Position numbers and translations under genes: made by a program
Notes under the pieces: model-generated
What the model saw: the letters and a program-made list of their open reading frames with translations, nothing else
Database searches by the model: none
What the model was told of the DNA's origin: nothing
Shown here: piece after piece, positions 1 to 11,968 of the stretch
Layout of the letters: every line of letters begins with the position of its first letter
How positions within the stretch are numbered: the first letter of the stretch is position 1
DNA from: Auanema rhodensis
Taxonomy: Eukaryota > Nematoda > Chromadorea > Rhabditida > Rhabditidae
Reading direction: 5' to 3'
Assembly: GCA_964057225.1 (NCBI GenBank)
Contig: CAXKVF010000090.1
Span: 86,823 to 150,822, forward strand
DNA: 64,000 nt

Positions 1-189
1 TCCATATTAATCTAAAAACAAATTTTTATTGATATTGGTTCATGGTAACCATGACTTTGAAATTTACGTGAACTTTAATTTATGCTAATTAAATGTACAC
101 GTGATGTGCACTTGGTATGTAACTCGCTTCACGTGAAAGATAAAAAGATGCGGTTTTCAAAATTAGATTCCCCATGTCCATATTAGTCT

Positions 190-206
190 AAAAACAAATT
201 TTTATT
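190..206. other. Phased A/T tracts in reference monomer (recurs every 176 bp)
   Basis: Positions 14-30 of each monomer contain A5, then C, then A3T5, then ATT. This is the most A/T-rich stretch and holds only one C. Runs of four or more A or T, and especially AnTn blocks, are known to bend or stiffen DNA, so each monomer may carry a bend or a nucleosome-excluding or positioning element. That is inference from composition. Occasional copies interrupt it: G at position 21 (8293, 42436, 45252, 47364, 54227, 60737), G at the first T (14631, 15159), or C or A near its end (12699, 37690, 57049). Confidence 0.5.
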
Positions 207-215
207 GATATTGGT

Positions 216-230
216 TCATGGTAACCATGA
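216..230. repeat. Dyad TCATGGT-A-ACCATGA (recurs every 176 bp)
   Basis: This is a perfect inverted repeat with 7-bp arms around a single central A (monomer positions 40-54). It is the strongest palindrome in the unit. Class 2 monomers change its first base (T to G), shortening the arms to 6 bp; class 3 changes a base just outside it. Few copies break the arms: CATAGT at 13596, 49499 and 62870, and ACCGTG at 30322, 34722 and 36658. It also contains a GGTNACC site. It could bind a symmetric dimeric protein or form a very short hairpin; no known binding factor is identified. Confidence 0.7.
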
Positions 231-249
231 CTTTGAAATTTACGTGAAC

Positions 250-269
250 TTTAATTTATGCTAATTAAA
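250..269. repeat. Dyad TTTAATT / AATTAAA with 6-base loop (recurs every 176 bp)
   Basis: Seven-base inverted arms at monomer positions 74-80 and 87-93 flank a 6-base loop. The arms are pure A/T, so a hairpin would be weak and the symmetry may be partly chance. A T at position 87 (monomers 90, 92, 101, 113, 121, 135, 142) breaks the right arm; these copies are confined to about 15.7-25 kb. Confidence 0.5.
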
Positions 270-273
270 TGTA

Positions 274-281
274 CACGTGAT
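274..281 (-). promoter_or_regulatory. CACGTG with CDEI-like match (recurs every 176 bp)
   Basis: The top strand reads CACGTGAT; the complement reads ATCACGTG, which fits the budding-yeast centromere element CDEI consensus RTCACRTG bound by Cbf1. The other CACGTG in the monomer does not fit that consensus at its first base. A six-base CACGTG core is common and this genome is clearly not a budding-yeast point centromere, so the match may be coincidental. It overlaps the palindrome TGTACA just upstream. Variant copies with CACGTTAT occur at 26326, 27558, 28790, and in the class 2 monomers starting at 33440 and 35376. Confidence 0.35.
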
Positions 282-287
282 GTGCAC
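282..287. repeat. GTGCAC palindrome (recurs every 176 bp)
   Basis: A six-base palindrome at monomer positions 106-111, two bases after CACGTGAT. I saw no copy in which it is altered, so it is one of the most conserved parts of the unit. It would give a one-cut-per-monomer restriction ladder, useful for recognising the array. Confidence 0.6.
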
Positions 288-303
288 TTGGTATGTAACT
301 CGC

Positions 304-313
304 TTCACGTGAA
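304..313. repeat. TTCACGTGAA palindrome (recurs every 176 bp)
   Basis: A perfect ten-base palindrome at monomer positions 128-137 containing the second CACGTG, centred exactly 32 bp from the first. Isolated copies are broken: CACCTG at 661, GCGTCA at 13680, TCAAGTG at 18787 and its duplicate 22659, and CGGTTC at 38318. The 18787/22659 pair marks a segmental duplication. An E-box/G-box-type protein site is plausible but unproven. Confidence 0.6.
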
Positions 314-3139
314 AGATAAAGAGATGCGGTTTTCAAAATTAGATTCCCCATGTCCATATTAATCTAAAAACAAATTTTTATTGATATTGGTTCATGGTAA
401 CCATGACTTTGAAATTTACGTGAACTTTAATTTATGCTAATTAAATGTACACGTGATGTGCACTTGGTATGTAACTCGCTTCACGTGAAAGATAAAGAGA
501 TGCGGTTTTCAAAATTAGATTCCCCATGTCCATATTAATCTAAAAACAAATTTTTATTGATATTGGTTCATGGTAACCATGACTTTGAAATTTACGTGAA
601 CTTTAATTTATGCTAATTAAATGTACACGTGATGTGCACTTGGTATGTAACTCGCTTCACCTGAAAGATAAAGAGATGCGGTTTTCAAAATTAGATTCCC
701 CATGTCCATATTAGTCTAAAAACAAATTTTTATTGATATTGGTTCATGGTAACCATGACTTTGAAATTTACGTGAACTTTAATTTATGCTAATTAAATGT
801 ACACGTGATGTGCACTTGGTATGTAACTCGCTTCACGTGAAAGATAAAGAGATGCGGTTTTCAAAATTAGATTCCCCATGTCCATATTAGTCTAAAAACA
901 AATTTTTATTGATATTGGTGCATGGTAACCATGACTTTGAAATTTACGTGAACTTTAATTTATGCTAATTAAATGTACACGTGATGTGCACTTGGTATGT
1001 AACTCGCTTCACGTGAAAGATAAAGAAATGCGGTTTTCAAAATTAGATTCCCCATGTCCATATTAGTCTAAAAACAAATTTTTATTGATATTGGTTCATG
1101 GTAACCATGACTTTGAAATTTACGTGAACTTTAATTTATGCTAATTAAATGTACACGTGATGTGCACTTGGTATGTAACTCGCTTCACGTGAAAGATAAA
1201 GAGATGCGGTTTTCAAAATTAGATTCCCCATGTCCATATTAGTCTAAAAACAAATTTTTATTGATATTGCTTCATGGTAACCATGACTTTGAAATTTACG
1301 TGAACTTTAATTTATGCTAATTAAATGTACACGTGATGTGCACTTGGTATGTAACTCGCTTCACGTGAAAGATAAAGAGATGCGGTTTTCAAAATTAGAT
1401 TCCCCATGTCCATATTAGTCTAAAAACAAATTTTTATTGATATTGGTTCATGGTAACCATGACTTTGAAATTTACGTGAACTTTAATTTATGCTAATTAA
1501 ATGTACACGTGATGTGCACTTGGTATGTAACTCGCTTCACGTGAAAGATAAAGAGATGCGGTTTTCAAAATTAGATTCCCCATGTCCATATTAATCTAAA
1601 AACAAATTTTTATTGATATTGGTTCATGGTAACCATGACTTTGAAATTTACGTGAACTTTAATTTATGCTAATTAAATGTACACGTGATGTGCACTTGGT
1701 ATGTAACTCGCTTCACGTGAAAGATAAAGAGATGCGGTTTTCAAAATTAGATTCCCCATGTCCATATTAATCTAAAAACAAATTTTTATTGATATTGGTT
1801 CATGGTAACCATGACTTTGAAATTTACGTGAACTTTAATTTATGCTAATTAAATGTACACGTGATGTGCACTTGGTATGTAACTCGCTTCACGTGAAAGA
1901 TAAAGAGATGCGGTTTTCAAAATTAGATTCCCCATGTCCATATTAGTCTAAAAACAAATTTTTATTGATATTGGTTCATGGTAACCATGACTTTGAAATT
2001 TACGTGAACTTTAATTTATGCTAATTAAATGTACACGTGATGTGCACTTGGTATGTAACTCGCTTCACGTGAAAGATAAAGAGATGCGGTTTTCAAAATT
2101 AGATTCCCCATGTCCATATTAGTCTAAAAACAAATTTTTATTGATATTGGTGCATGGTAACCATGACTTTGAAATTTACGTGAACTTTAATTTATGCTAA
2201 TTAAATGTACACGTGATGTGCACTTGGTATGTAACTCGCTTCACGTGAAAGATAAAGAAATGCGGTTTTCAAAATTAGATTCCCCATGTCCATATTAGTC
2301 TAAAAACAAATTTTTATTGATATTGGTTCATGGTAACCATGACTTTGAAATTTACGTGAACTTTAATTTATGCTAATTAAATGTACACGTGATGTGCACT
2401 TGGTATGTAACTCGCTTCACGTGAAAGATAAAGAGATGCGGTTTTCAAAATTAGATTCCCCATGTCCATATTAGTCTAAAAACAAATTTTTATTGATATT
2501 GCTTCATGGTAACCATGACTTTGAAATTTACGTGAACTTTAATTTATGCTAATTAAATGTACACGTGATGTGCACTTGGTATGTAACTCGCTTCACGTGA
2601 AAGATAAAGAGATGCGGTTTTCAAAATTAGATTCCCCATGTCCATATTAGTCTAAAAACAAATTTTTATTGATATTGGTTCATGGTAACCATGACTTTGA
2701 AATTTACGTGAACTTTAATTTATGCTAATTAAATGTACACGTGATGTGCACTTGGTATGTAACTCGCTTCACGTGAAAGATAAAGAGATGCGGTTTTCAA
2801 AATTAGATTCCCCATGTCCATATTAGTCTAAAAACAAATTTTTATTGATATTGGTTCATGGTAACCATGACTTTGAAATTTACGTGAACTTTAATTTATG
2901 CTAATTAAATGTACACGTGATGTGCACTTGGTATGTAACTCGCTTCACGTGAAAGATAAAGAGATGCGGTTTTCAAAATTAGATTCCCCATGTCCATATT
3001 AGTCTAAAAACAAATTTTTATTGATATTGCTTCATGGTAACCATGACTTTGAAATTTACGTGAACTTTAATTTATGCTAATTAAATGTACACGTGATGTG
3101 CACTTGGTATGTAACTCGCTTCACGTGAAAGATAAAGAG

Positions 3140-5993
3140 ATGCGGTTTTCAAAATTAGATTCCCCATGTCCATATTAGTCTAAAAACAAATTTTTATTGA
3201 TATTGCTTCATGGTAACCATGACTTTGAAATTTACGTGAACTTTAATTTATGCTAATTAAATGTACACGTGATGTGCACTTGGTATGTAACTCGCTTCAC
3301 GTGAAAGATAAAGAGATGCGGTTTTCAAAATTAGATTCCCCATGACCATATTAGTCTAAAAACAAATTTTTATTGATATTGGTTCATGGTAACCATGACT
3401 TTGAAATTTACGTGAACTTTAATTTATGCTAATTAAATGTACACGTGATGTGCACTTGGTATGTAACTCGCTTCACGTGAAAGATAAAGAGATGCGGTTT
3501 TCAAAATTAGATTCCCCATGTCCATATTAGTCTAAAAACAAATTTTTATTGATATTGGTGCATGGTAACCATGACTTTGAATTTTACGTGAACTTTAATT
3601 TATGCTAATTAAATGTACACGTGATGTGCACTTGGTATGTAACTCGCTTCACGTGAAAGATAAAGAGATGCGGTTTTCAAAATAAGATTCCCCATGTCCA
3701 TATTAGTCTAAAAACAAATTTTTATTGATATTGGTTCATGGTAACCATGACTTTGAAATTTACGTGAACTTTAATTTATGCTAATTAAATGTACACGTGA
3801 TGTGCACTTGGTATGTAACTCGCTTCACGTGAAAGATAAAGAGATGCGGTTTTCAAAATTAGATTCCCCATGTCCATATTAGTCTAAAAACAAATTTTTA
3901 TTGATATTGCTTCATGGTAACCATGACTTTGAAATTTACGTGAACTTTAATTTATGCTAATTAAATGTACACGTGATGTGCACTTGGTATGTAACTCGCT
4001 TCACGTGAAAGATAAAAAGATGCGGTTTTCAAAATTAGATTCCCCATGTCCATATTAGTCTAAAAACAAATTTTTATTGATATTGGTTCATGGTAACCAT
4101 GACTTTGAAATTTACGTGAACTTTAATTTATGCTAATTAAATGTACACGTGATGTGCACTTGGTATGTAACTCGCTTCACGTGAAAGATAAAGAGATGCG
4201 GTTTTCAAAATTAGATTCCCCATGTCCATATTAGTCTAAAAACAAATTTTTATTGATATTGGTGCATGGTAACCATGACTTTGAAATTTACGTGAACTTT
4301 AATTTATGCTAATTAAATGTACACGTGATGTGCACTTGGTATGTAACTCGCTTCACGTGAAAGATGAAGAGATGCGGTTTTCAAAATTAGATTCCCCATG
4401 TCCATATTAGTCTAAAAACAAATTTTTATTGATATTGGTGCATGGTAACCATGACTTTGAAATTTACGTGAACTTTAATTTATGCTAATTAAATGTACAC
4501 GTGATGTGCACTTGGTATGTAACTCGCTTCACGTGAAAGATAAAGAGATGCGGTTTTCAAAATTAGATTCCCCATGTCCATATTAGTCTAAAAACAAATT
4601 TTTATTGATATTGGTGCATGGTAACCATGACTTTGAAATTTACGTGAACTTTAATTTATGCTAATTAAATGTACACGTGATGTGCACTTGGTATGTAACT
4701 CGCTTCACGTGAAAGATAAAGAGATGCGGTTTTCAAAATTAGATTCCCCATGTCCATATTAGTCTAAAAACTAATTTTTATTGATATTGGTTCATGGTAA
4801 CCATGACTTTGAAATTTACGTGAACTTTAATTTATGCTAATTAAATGTATACGTGATGTGCACTTGGTATGTAACTCGCTTCACGTGAAAGATAAAGAGA
4901 TGCGGTTTTCAAAATTAGATTCCCCATGTCCATATTAGTCTAAAAACAAATTTTTATTGATATTGGTTCATGGTAACCATGACTTTGAAATTTACGTGAA
5001 CTTTAATTTATGCTAATTAAATGTACACGTGATGTGCACTTGGTATGTAACTCTCTTCACGTGAAAGATAAAGAGATGCGGTTTTCAAAATTAGATTCCT
5101 CATGTCCATATTAGTCTAAAAACAAATTTTTATTGATATTGGTGCATGGTAACCATGACTTTGAAATTTACGTGAACTTTAATTTATGCTAATTAAATGT
5201 ACACGTGATGTGCACTTGGTATGTAACTCGCTTCACGTGAAAGATAAAGAGATGCGGTTTTCAAAATTAGATTCCCCATGTCCATATTAGTCTAAAAACA
5301 AATTTTTATCGATATTGGTGCATGGTAACCATGACTTTGAAATTTACGTGAACTTTAATTTATGCTAATTAAATGTACACGTGATGTGCACTTGGTATGT
5401 AACTCGCTTCACGTGAAAGATAAAGAGATGCGGTTTTCAAAATTAGATTCCCCATGTCCATATTAGTCTAAAAACAAATTTTTATTGATATTGGTTCATG
5501 GTAACCATGACTTTGAAATTTACGTGAACTTTAATTTATGCTAATTAAATGTACACGTGATGTGCACTTGGTATGTAACTCGCTTCACGTGAAAGATAAA
5601 GAGATGCGGTTTTCAAAATTAGATTCCCCATGTCCATATTAGTCTAAAAACAAATTTTTATTGATATTGCTTCATGGTAACCATGACTTTGAAATTTACG
5701 TGAACTTTAATTTATGCTAATTAAATGTACACGTGATGTGCACTTGGTATGTAACTCGCTTCACGTGAAAGATAAAGAGATGCGGTTTTCAAAATTAGAT
5801 TCCCCATGTCCATATTAATCTAAAAACAAATTTTTATTGATATTGGTTCATGGTAACCATGACTTTGAAATTTACGTGAACTTTAATTTATGCTAATTAA
5901 ATGTACACGTGATGTGCACTTGGTATGTAACTCGCTTCACGTGAAAGATAAAGAGATGCGGTTTTCAAAATTAGATTCCCCATGTCCATATTA
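3140..5993 (+). repeat. Duplicated block, copy 1 (22-monomer offset)
   Basis: Monomers 19-34 match monomers 41-56 at an offset of 3872 bp (22 x 176). Shared rare markers are A at 3345, GAATTTTAC and AAAATAAG in monomer 21, GATGAAG in 25, ACTAATT and GTATACG in 28, AACTCTC and CCTCATG in 29, and TATCGAT in 31. The boundaries are the outermost positions where the two copies could still agree: monomer 18 differs at position 147, and monomer 35 differs at position 10. Confidence 0.88.
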
Positions 5994-7011
5994 GTCTAAA
6001 AACAAATTTTTATTGATATTGGTTCATGGTAACCATGACTTTGAAATTTACGTGAACTTTAATTTATGCTAATTAAATGTACACGTGATGTGCACTTGGT
6101 ATGTAACTCGCTTCACGTGAAAGATAAAGAGATGCGGTTTTCAAAATTAGATTCCCCATGTCCATATTAGTCTAAAAACAAATTTTTATTGATATTGGTT
6201 CATGGTAACCATGACTTTGAAATTTACGTGAACTTTAATTTATGCTAATTAAATGTACACGTGATGTGCACTTGGTATGTAACTCGCTTCACGTGAAAGA
6301 TAAAGAGATGCGGTTTTCAAAATTAGATTCCCCATGTCCATATTAATCTAAAAACAAATTTTTATTGATATTGGTTCATGGTAACCATGACTTTGAAATT
6401 TACGTGAACTTTAATTTATGCTAATTAAATGTACACGTGATGTGCACTTGGTATGTAACTCGCTTCACGTGAAAGATAAAGAGATGCGGTTTTCAAAATT
6501 AGATTCCCCATGTCCATATTAATCTAAAAACAAATTTTTATTGATATTGGTTCATGGTAACCATGACTTTGAAATTTACGTGAACTTTAATTTATGCTAA
6601 TTAAATGTACACGTGATGTGCACTTGGTATGTAACTCGCTTCACGTGAAAGATAAAGAGATGCGGTTTTCAAAATTAGATTCCCCATGTCCATATTAGTC
6701 TAAAAACAAATTTTTATTGATATTGGTTCATGGTAACCATGACTTTGAAATTTACGTGAACTTTAATTTATGCTAATTAAATGTACACGTGATGTGCACT
6801 TGGTATGTAACTCGCTTCACGTGAAAGATAAAGAGATGCGGTTTTCAAAATTAGATTCCCCATGTCCATATTAGTCTAAAAACAAATTTTTATTGATATT
6901 GGTGCATGGTAACCATGACTTTGAAATTTACGTGAACTTTAATTTATGCTAATTAAATGTACACGTGATGTGCACTTGGTATGTAACTCGCTTCACGTGA
7001 AAGATAAAGAA

Positions 7012-9865
7012 ATGCGGTTTTCAAAATTAGATTCCCCATGTCCATATTAGTCTAAAAACAAATTTTTATTGATATTGCTTCATGGTAACCATGACTTTGA
7101 AATTTACGTGAACTTTAATTTATGCTAATTAAATGTACACGTGATGTGCACTTGGTATGTAACTCGCTTCACGTGAAAGATAAAGAGATGCGGTTTTCAA
7201 AATTAGATTCCCCATGACCATATTAGTCTAAAAACAAATTTTTATTGATATTGGTTCATGGTAACCATGACTTTGAAATTTACGTGAACTTTAATTTATG
7301 CTAATTAAATGTACACGTGATGTGCACTTGGTATGTAACTCGCTTCACGTGAAAGATAAAGAGATGCGGTTTTCAAAATTAGATTCCCCATGTCCATATT
7401 AGTCTAAAAACAAATTTTTATTGATATTGGTGCATGGTAACCATGACTTTGAATTTTACGTGAACTTTAATTTATGCTAATTAAATGTACACGTGATGTG
7501 CACTTGGTATGTAACTCGCTTCACGTGAAAGATAAAGAGATGCGGTTTTCAAAATAAGATTCCCCATGTCCATATTAGTCTAAAAACAAATTTTTATTGA
7601 TATTGGTTCATGGTAACCATGACTTTGAAATTTACGTGAACTTTAATTTATGCTAATTAAATGTACACGTGATGTGCACTTGGTATGTAACTCGCTTCAC
7701 GTGAAAGATAAAGAGATGCGGTTTTCAAAATTAGATTCCCCATGTCCATATTAGTCTAAAAACAAATTTTTATTGATATTGCTTCATGGTAACCATGACT
7801 TTGAAATTTACGTGAACTTTAATTTATGCTAATTAAATGTACACGTGATGTGCACTTGGTATGTAACTCGCTTCACGTGAAAGATAAAAAGATGCGGTTT
7901 TCAAAATTAGATTCCCCATGTCCATATTAGTCTAAAAACAAATTTTTATTGATATTGGTTCATGGTAACCATGACTTTGAAATTTACGTGAACTTTAATT
8001 TATGCTAATTAAATGTACACGTGATGTGCACTTGGTATGTAACTCGCTTCACGTGAAAGATAAAGAGATGCGGTTTTCAAAATTAGATTCCCCATGTCCA
8101 TATTAGTCTAAAAACAAATTTTTATTGATATTGGTGCATGGTAACCATGACTTTGAAATTTACGTGAACTTTAATTTATGCTAATTAAATGTACACGTGA
8201 TGTGCACTTGGTATGTAACTCGCTTCACGTGAAAGATGAAGAGATGCGGTTTTCAAAATTAGATTCCCCATGTCCATATTAGTCTAAAAACAGATTTTTA
8301 TTGATATTGGTGCATGGTAACCATGACTTTGAAATTTACGTGAACTTTAATTTATGCTAATTAAATGTACACGTGATGTGCACTTGGTATGTAACTCGCT
8401 TCACGTGAAAGATAAAGAGATGCGGTTTTCAAAATTAGATTCCCCATGTCCATATTAGTCTAAAAACAAATTTTTATTGATATTGGTGCATGGTAACCAT
8501 GACTTTGAAATTTACGTGAACTTTAATTTATGCTAATTAAATGTACACGTGATGTGCACTTGGTATGTAACTCGCTTCACGTGAAAGATAAAGAGATGCG
8601 GTTTTCAAAATTAGATTCCCCATGTCCATATTAGTCTAAAAACTAATTTTTATTGATATTGGTTCATGGTAACCATGACTTTGAAATTTACGTGAACTTT
8701 AATTTATGCTAATTAAATGTATACGTGATGTGCACTTGGTATGTAACTCGCTTCACGTGAAAGATAAAGAGATGCGGTTTTCAAAATTAGATTCCCCATG
8801 TCCATATTAGTCTAAAAACAAATTTTTATTGATATTGGTTCATGGTAACCATGACTTTGAAATTTACGTGAACTTTAATTTATGCTAATTAAATGTACAC
8901 GTGATGTGCACTTGGTATGTAACTCTCTTCACGTGAAAGATAAAGAGATGCGGTTTTCAAAATTAGATTCCTCATGTCCATATTAGTCTAAAAACAAATT
9001 TTTATTGATATTGGTGCATGGTAACCATGACTTTGAAATTTACGTGAACTTTAATTTATGCTAATTAAATGTTAACGTGATGTGCACTTGGTATGTAACT
9101 CGCTTCACGTGAAAGATAAAGAGATGCGGTTTTCAAAATTAGATTCCCCATGTCCATATTAGTCTAAAAACAAATTTTTATCGATATTGGTGCATGGTAA
9201 CCATGACTTTGAAATTTACGTGAACTTTAATTTATGCTAATTAAATGTACACGTGATGTGCACTTGGTATGTAACTCGCTTCACGTGAAAGATAAAGAGA
9301 TGCGGTTTTCAAAATTAGATTCCCCATGTCCATATTAGTCTAAAAACAAATTTTTATTGATATTGGTTCATGGTAACCATGACTTTGAAATTTACGTGAA
9401 CTTTAATTTATGCTAATTAAATGTACACGTGATGTGCACTTGGTATGTAACTCGCTTCACGTGAAAGATAAAGAGATGCGGTTTTCAAAATTAGATTCCC
9501 CATGTCCATATTAGTCTAAAAACAAATTTTTATTGATATTGCTTCATGGTAACCATGACTTTGAAATTTACGTGAACTTTAATTTATGCTAATTAAATGT
9601 ACACGTGATGTGCACTTGGTATGTAACTCGCTTCACGTGAAAGATAAAGAGATGCGGTTTTCAAAATTAGATTCCCCATGTCCATATTAATCTAAAAACA
9701 AATTTTTATTGATATTGGTTCATGGTAACCATGACTTTGAAATTTACGTGAACTTTAATTTATGCTAATTAAATGTACACGTGATGTGCACTTGGTATGT
9801 AACTCGCTTCACGTGAAAGATAAAGAGATGCGGTTTTCAAAATTAGATTCCCCATGTCCATATTA
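7012..9865 (+). repeat. Duplicated block, copy 2 (22-monomer offset)
   Basis: This is the partner of the block ending at 5993, with the same order of rare markers starting at 7217. By eye only three bases differ: G at 8293, and T and A at 9073-9074 (turning GTACACG into GTTAACG). That is about 0.1% over 2.8 kb, much lower than between neighbouring monomers, so the copying is recent relative to monomer divergence. About 1 kb separates the copies, rich in position-10-A monomers. Confidence 0.88.
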
Positions 9866-11968
9866 ATCTAAAAACAAATTTTTATTGATATTGGTTCATG
9901 GTAACCATGACTTTGAAATTTACGTGAACTTTAATTTATGCTAATTAAATGTACACGTGATGTGCACTTGGTATGTAACTCGCTTCACGTGAAAGATAAA
10001 GAGATGCGGTTTTCAAAATTAGATTCCCCATGTCCATATTAGTCTAAAAACAAATTTTTATTGATATTGGTTCATGGTAACCATGACTTTGAAATTTACG
10101 TGAACTTTAATTTATGCTAATTAAATGTACACGTGATGTGCACTTGGTATGTAACTCGCTTCACGTGAAAGATAAAGAGATGCGGTTTTCAAAATTAGAT
10201 TCCCCATGTCCATATTAATCTAAAAACAAATTTTTATTGATATTGGTTCATGGTAACCATGACTTTGAAATTTACGTGAACTTTAATTTATGCTAATTAA
10301 ATGTACACGTGATGTGCACTTGGTATGTAACTCGCTTCACGTGAAAGATAAAGAGATGCGGTTTTCAAAATTAGATTCCCCATGTCCATATTAATCTAAA
10401 AACAAATTTTTATTGATATTGGTTCATGGTAACCATGACTTTGAAATTTACGTGAACTTTAATTTATGCTAATTAAATGTACACGTGATGTGCACTTGGT
10501 ATGTAACTCGCTTCACGTGAAAGATAAAGAGATGCGGTTTTCAAAATTAGATTCCCCATGTCCATATTAGTCTAAAAACAAATTTTTATTGATATTGGTT
10601 CATGGTAACCATGACTTTGAAATTTACGTGAACTTTAATTTATGCTAATTAAATGTACACGTGATGTGCACTTGGTATGTAACTCGCTTCACGTGAAAGA
10701 TAAAGAGATGCGGTTTTCAAAATTAGATTCCCCATGTCCATATTAGTCTAAAAACAAATTTTTATTGATATTGGTGCATGGTAACCATGACTTTGAAATT
10801 TACGTGAACTTTAATTTATGCTAATTAAATGTACACGTGATGTGCACTTGGTATGTAACTCGCTTCACGTGAAAGATAAAGAAATGCGGTTTTCAAAATT
10901 AGATTCCCCATGTCCATATTAGTCTAAAAACAAATTTTTATTGATATTGGTTCATGGTAACCATGACTTTGAAATTTACGTGAACTTTAATTTATGCTAA
11001 TTAAATGTACACGTGATGTGCACTTGGTATGTAACTCGCTTCACGTGAAAGATAAAGAGATGCGGTTTTCAAAATTAGATTCCCCATGTCCATATTAGTC
11101 TAAAAACAAATTTTTATTGATATTGGTTCATGGTAACCATGACTTTGAAATTTACGTGAACTTTAATTTATGCTAATTAAATGTACACGTGATGTGCACT
11201 TGGTATGTAACTCGCTTCACGTGAAAGATAAAGAGATGCGGTTTTCAAAATTAGATTCCCCATGTCCATATTAATCTAAAAACAAATTTTTATTGATATT
11301 GGTTCATGGTAACCATGACTTTGAAATTTACGTGAACTTTAATTTATGCTAATTAAATGTACACGTGATGTGCACTTGGTATGTAACTCGCTTCACGTGA
11401 AAGATAAAGAGATGCGGTTTTCAAAATTAGATTCCCCATGTCCATATTAATCTAAAAACAAATTTTTATTGATATTGGTTCATGGTAACCATGACTTTGA
11501 AATTTACGTGAACTTTAATTTATGCTAATTAAATGTACACGTGATGTGCACTTGGTATGTAACTCGCTTCACGTGAAAGATAAAGAGATGCGGTTTTCAA
11601 AATTAGATTCCCCATGTCCATATTAATCTAAAAACAAATTTTTATTGATATTGGTTCATGGTAACCATGACTTTGAAATTTACGTGAACTTTAATTTATG
11701 CTAATTAAATGTACACGTGATGTGCACTTGGTATGTAACTCGCTTCACGTGAAAGATAAAGAGATGCGGTTTTCAAAATTAGATTCCCCATGTCCATATT
11801 AGTCTAAAAACAAATTTTTATTGATATTGGTTCATGGTAACCATGACTTTGAAATTTACGTGAACTTTAATTTATGCTAATTAAATGTACACGTGATGTG
11901 CACTTGGTATGTAACTCGCTTCACGTGAAAGATAAAGAGATGCGGTTTTCAAAATTAGATTCCCCATG
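9681..11968 (+). repeat. Class 1 run rich in position-10-A monomers
   Basis: Monomers 56-68 are all class 1 except monomer 62 (class 2 with GAAATG). Position 10 is A in 56, 57, 59, 60, 65, 66 and 67. After monomer 67 this variant is not seen again in the window, so it is a marker of the first 11.8 kb. No clean HOR period is visible here; the pairs and triples of A copies suggest local one-monomer gains and losses. Confidence 0.65.

Larger units (their letters stand above)
242..312 (+). promoter_or_regulatory. Three phased ACGTGA motifs in reference monomer (recurs every 176 bp)
   Basis: ACGTGA occurs at 242-247, 275-280 and 307-312 (monomer positions 66, 99 and 131), all in the same direction and 33 and 32 bp apart, near three turns of B-DNA. 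The flanks between them share little, so this does not look like a simple internal subrepeat. ACGT/CACGTG cores are known targets of bZIP and bHLH proteins (plant G-box, animal E-box, yeast Cbf1). Regular helical spacing would put bound proteins on one face of the DNA. A binding role here is inference. The sites are highly conserved in the array; losses I saw are isolated (for example 661, 15765, 16117, 18787, 22659, 36707). Confidence 0.45.
177..352 (+). repeat. Reference monomer (consensus-like, class 1)
   Basis: This copy carries the majority base at every variable site I noted, so it serves as the reference; monomer position p is window base 176+p. It has 26 C, 30 G and 120 A+T. The left part (positions 1-40) is A/T-tract rich, the centre (40-137) holds five short dyads and three ACGTGA motifs, and the right part (138-176) is purine-rich, then T/A-rich, ending in a CCCC run. 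Main polymorphic positions across the array are 10 (G/A), 21 (A/G), 38 (G/C), 40 (T/G), 87 (A/T), 104 (G/T, the GATG after CACGT), 119 (G/A), 145 (G/A), 147 (G/A), 158 (C/T), 172 (C/T) and 174 (A/T/G). The choice of position 1 is arbitrary, set by the window start. Confidence 0.95.
146..2825 (+). repeat. 7-monomer higher-order repeat (1232 bp), about 2.2 copies
   Basis: The variant pattern repeats at 7 monomers: position-10 A at monomers 3-4 and 10-11, class 2 with GAAATG at 6 and 13, class 3 at 8 and 15. Left limit: monomer 1 has A at position 145 while monomer 8 has G. Right limit: monomer 10 has A at position 10 while monomer 17 has G. The private C at 661 is the only break I saw inside it. 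The module of two position-10-A copies, one plain copy and a class 2 GAAATG copy also recurs at monomers 37-40 and 59-62. Confidence 0.8.

Noticed and set aside
250-269. Transcription terminator hairpin
   Set aside because: The inverted repeat is pure A/T with weak pairing, is present in every monomer, and there is no gene for it to terminate.
242-352. Monomer built from an older 32-33 bp subrepeat
   Set aside because: Only the ACGTGA cores recur at that step; the intervening bases do not align convincingly, so an internal tandem origin is not supported.
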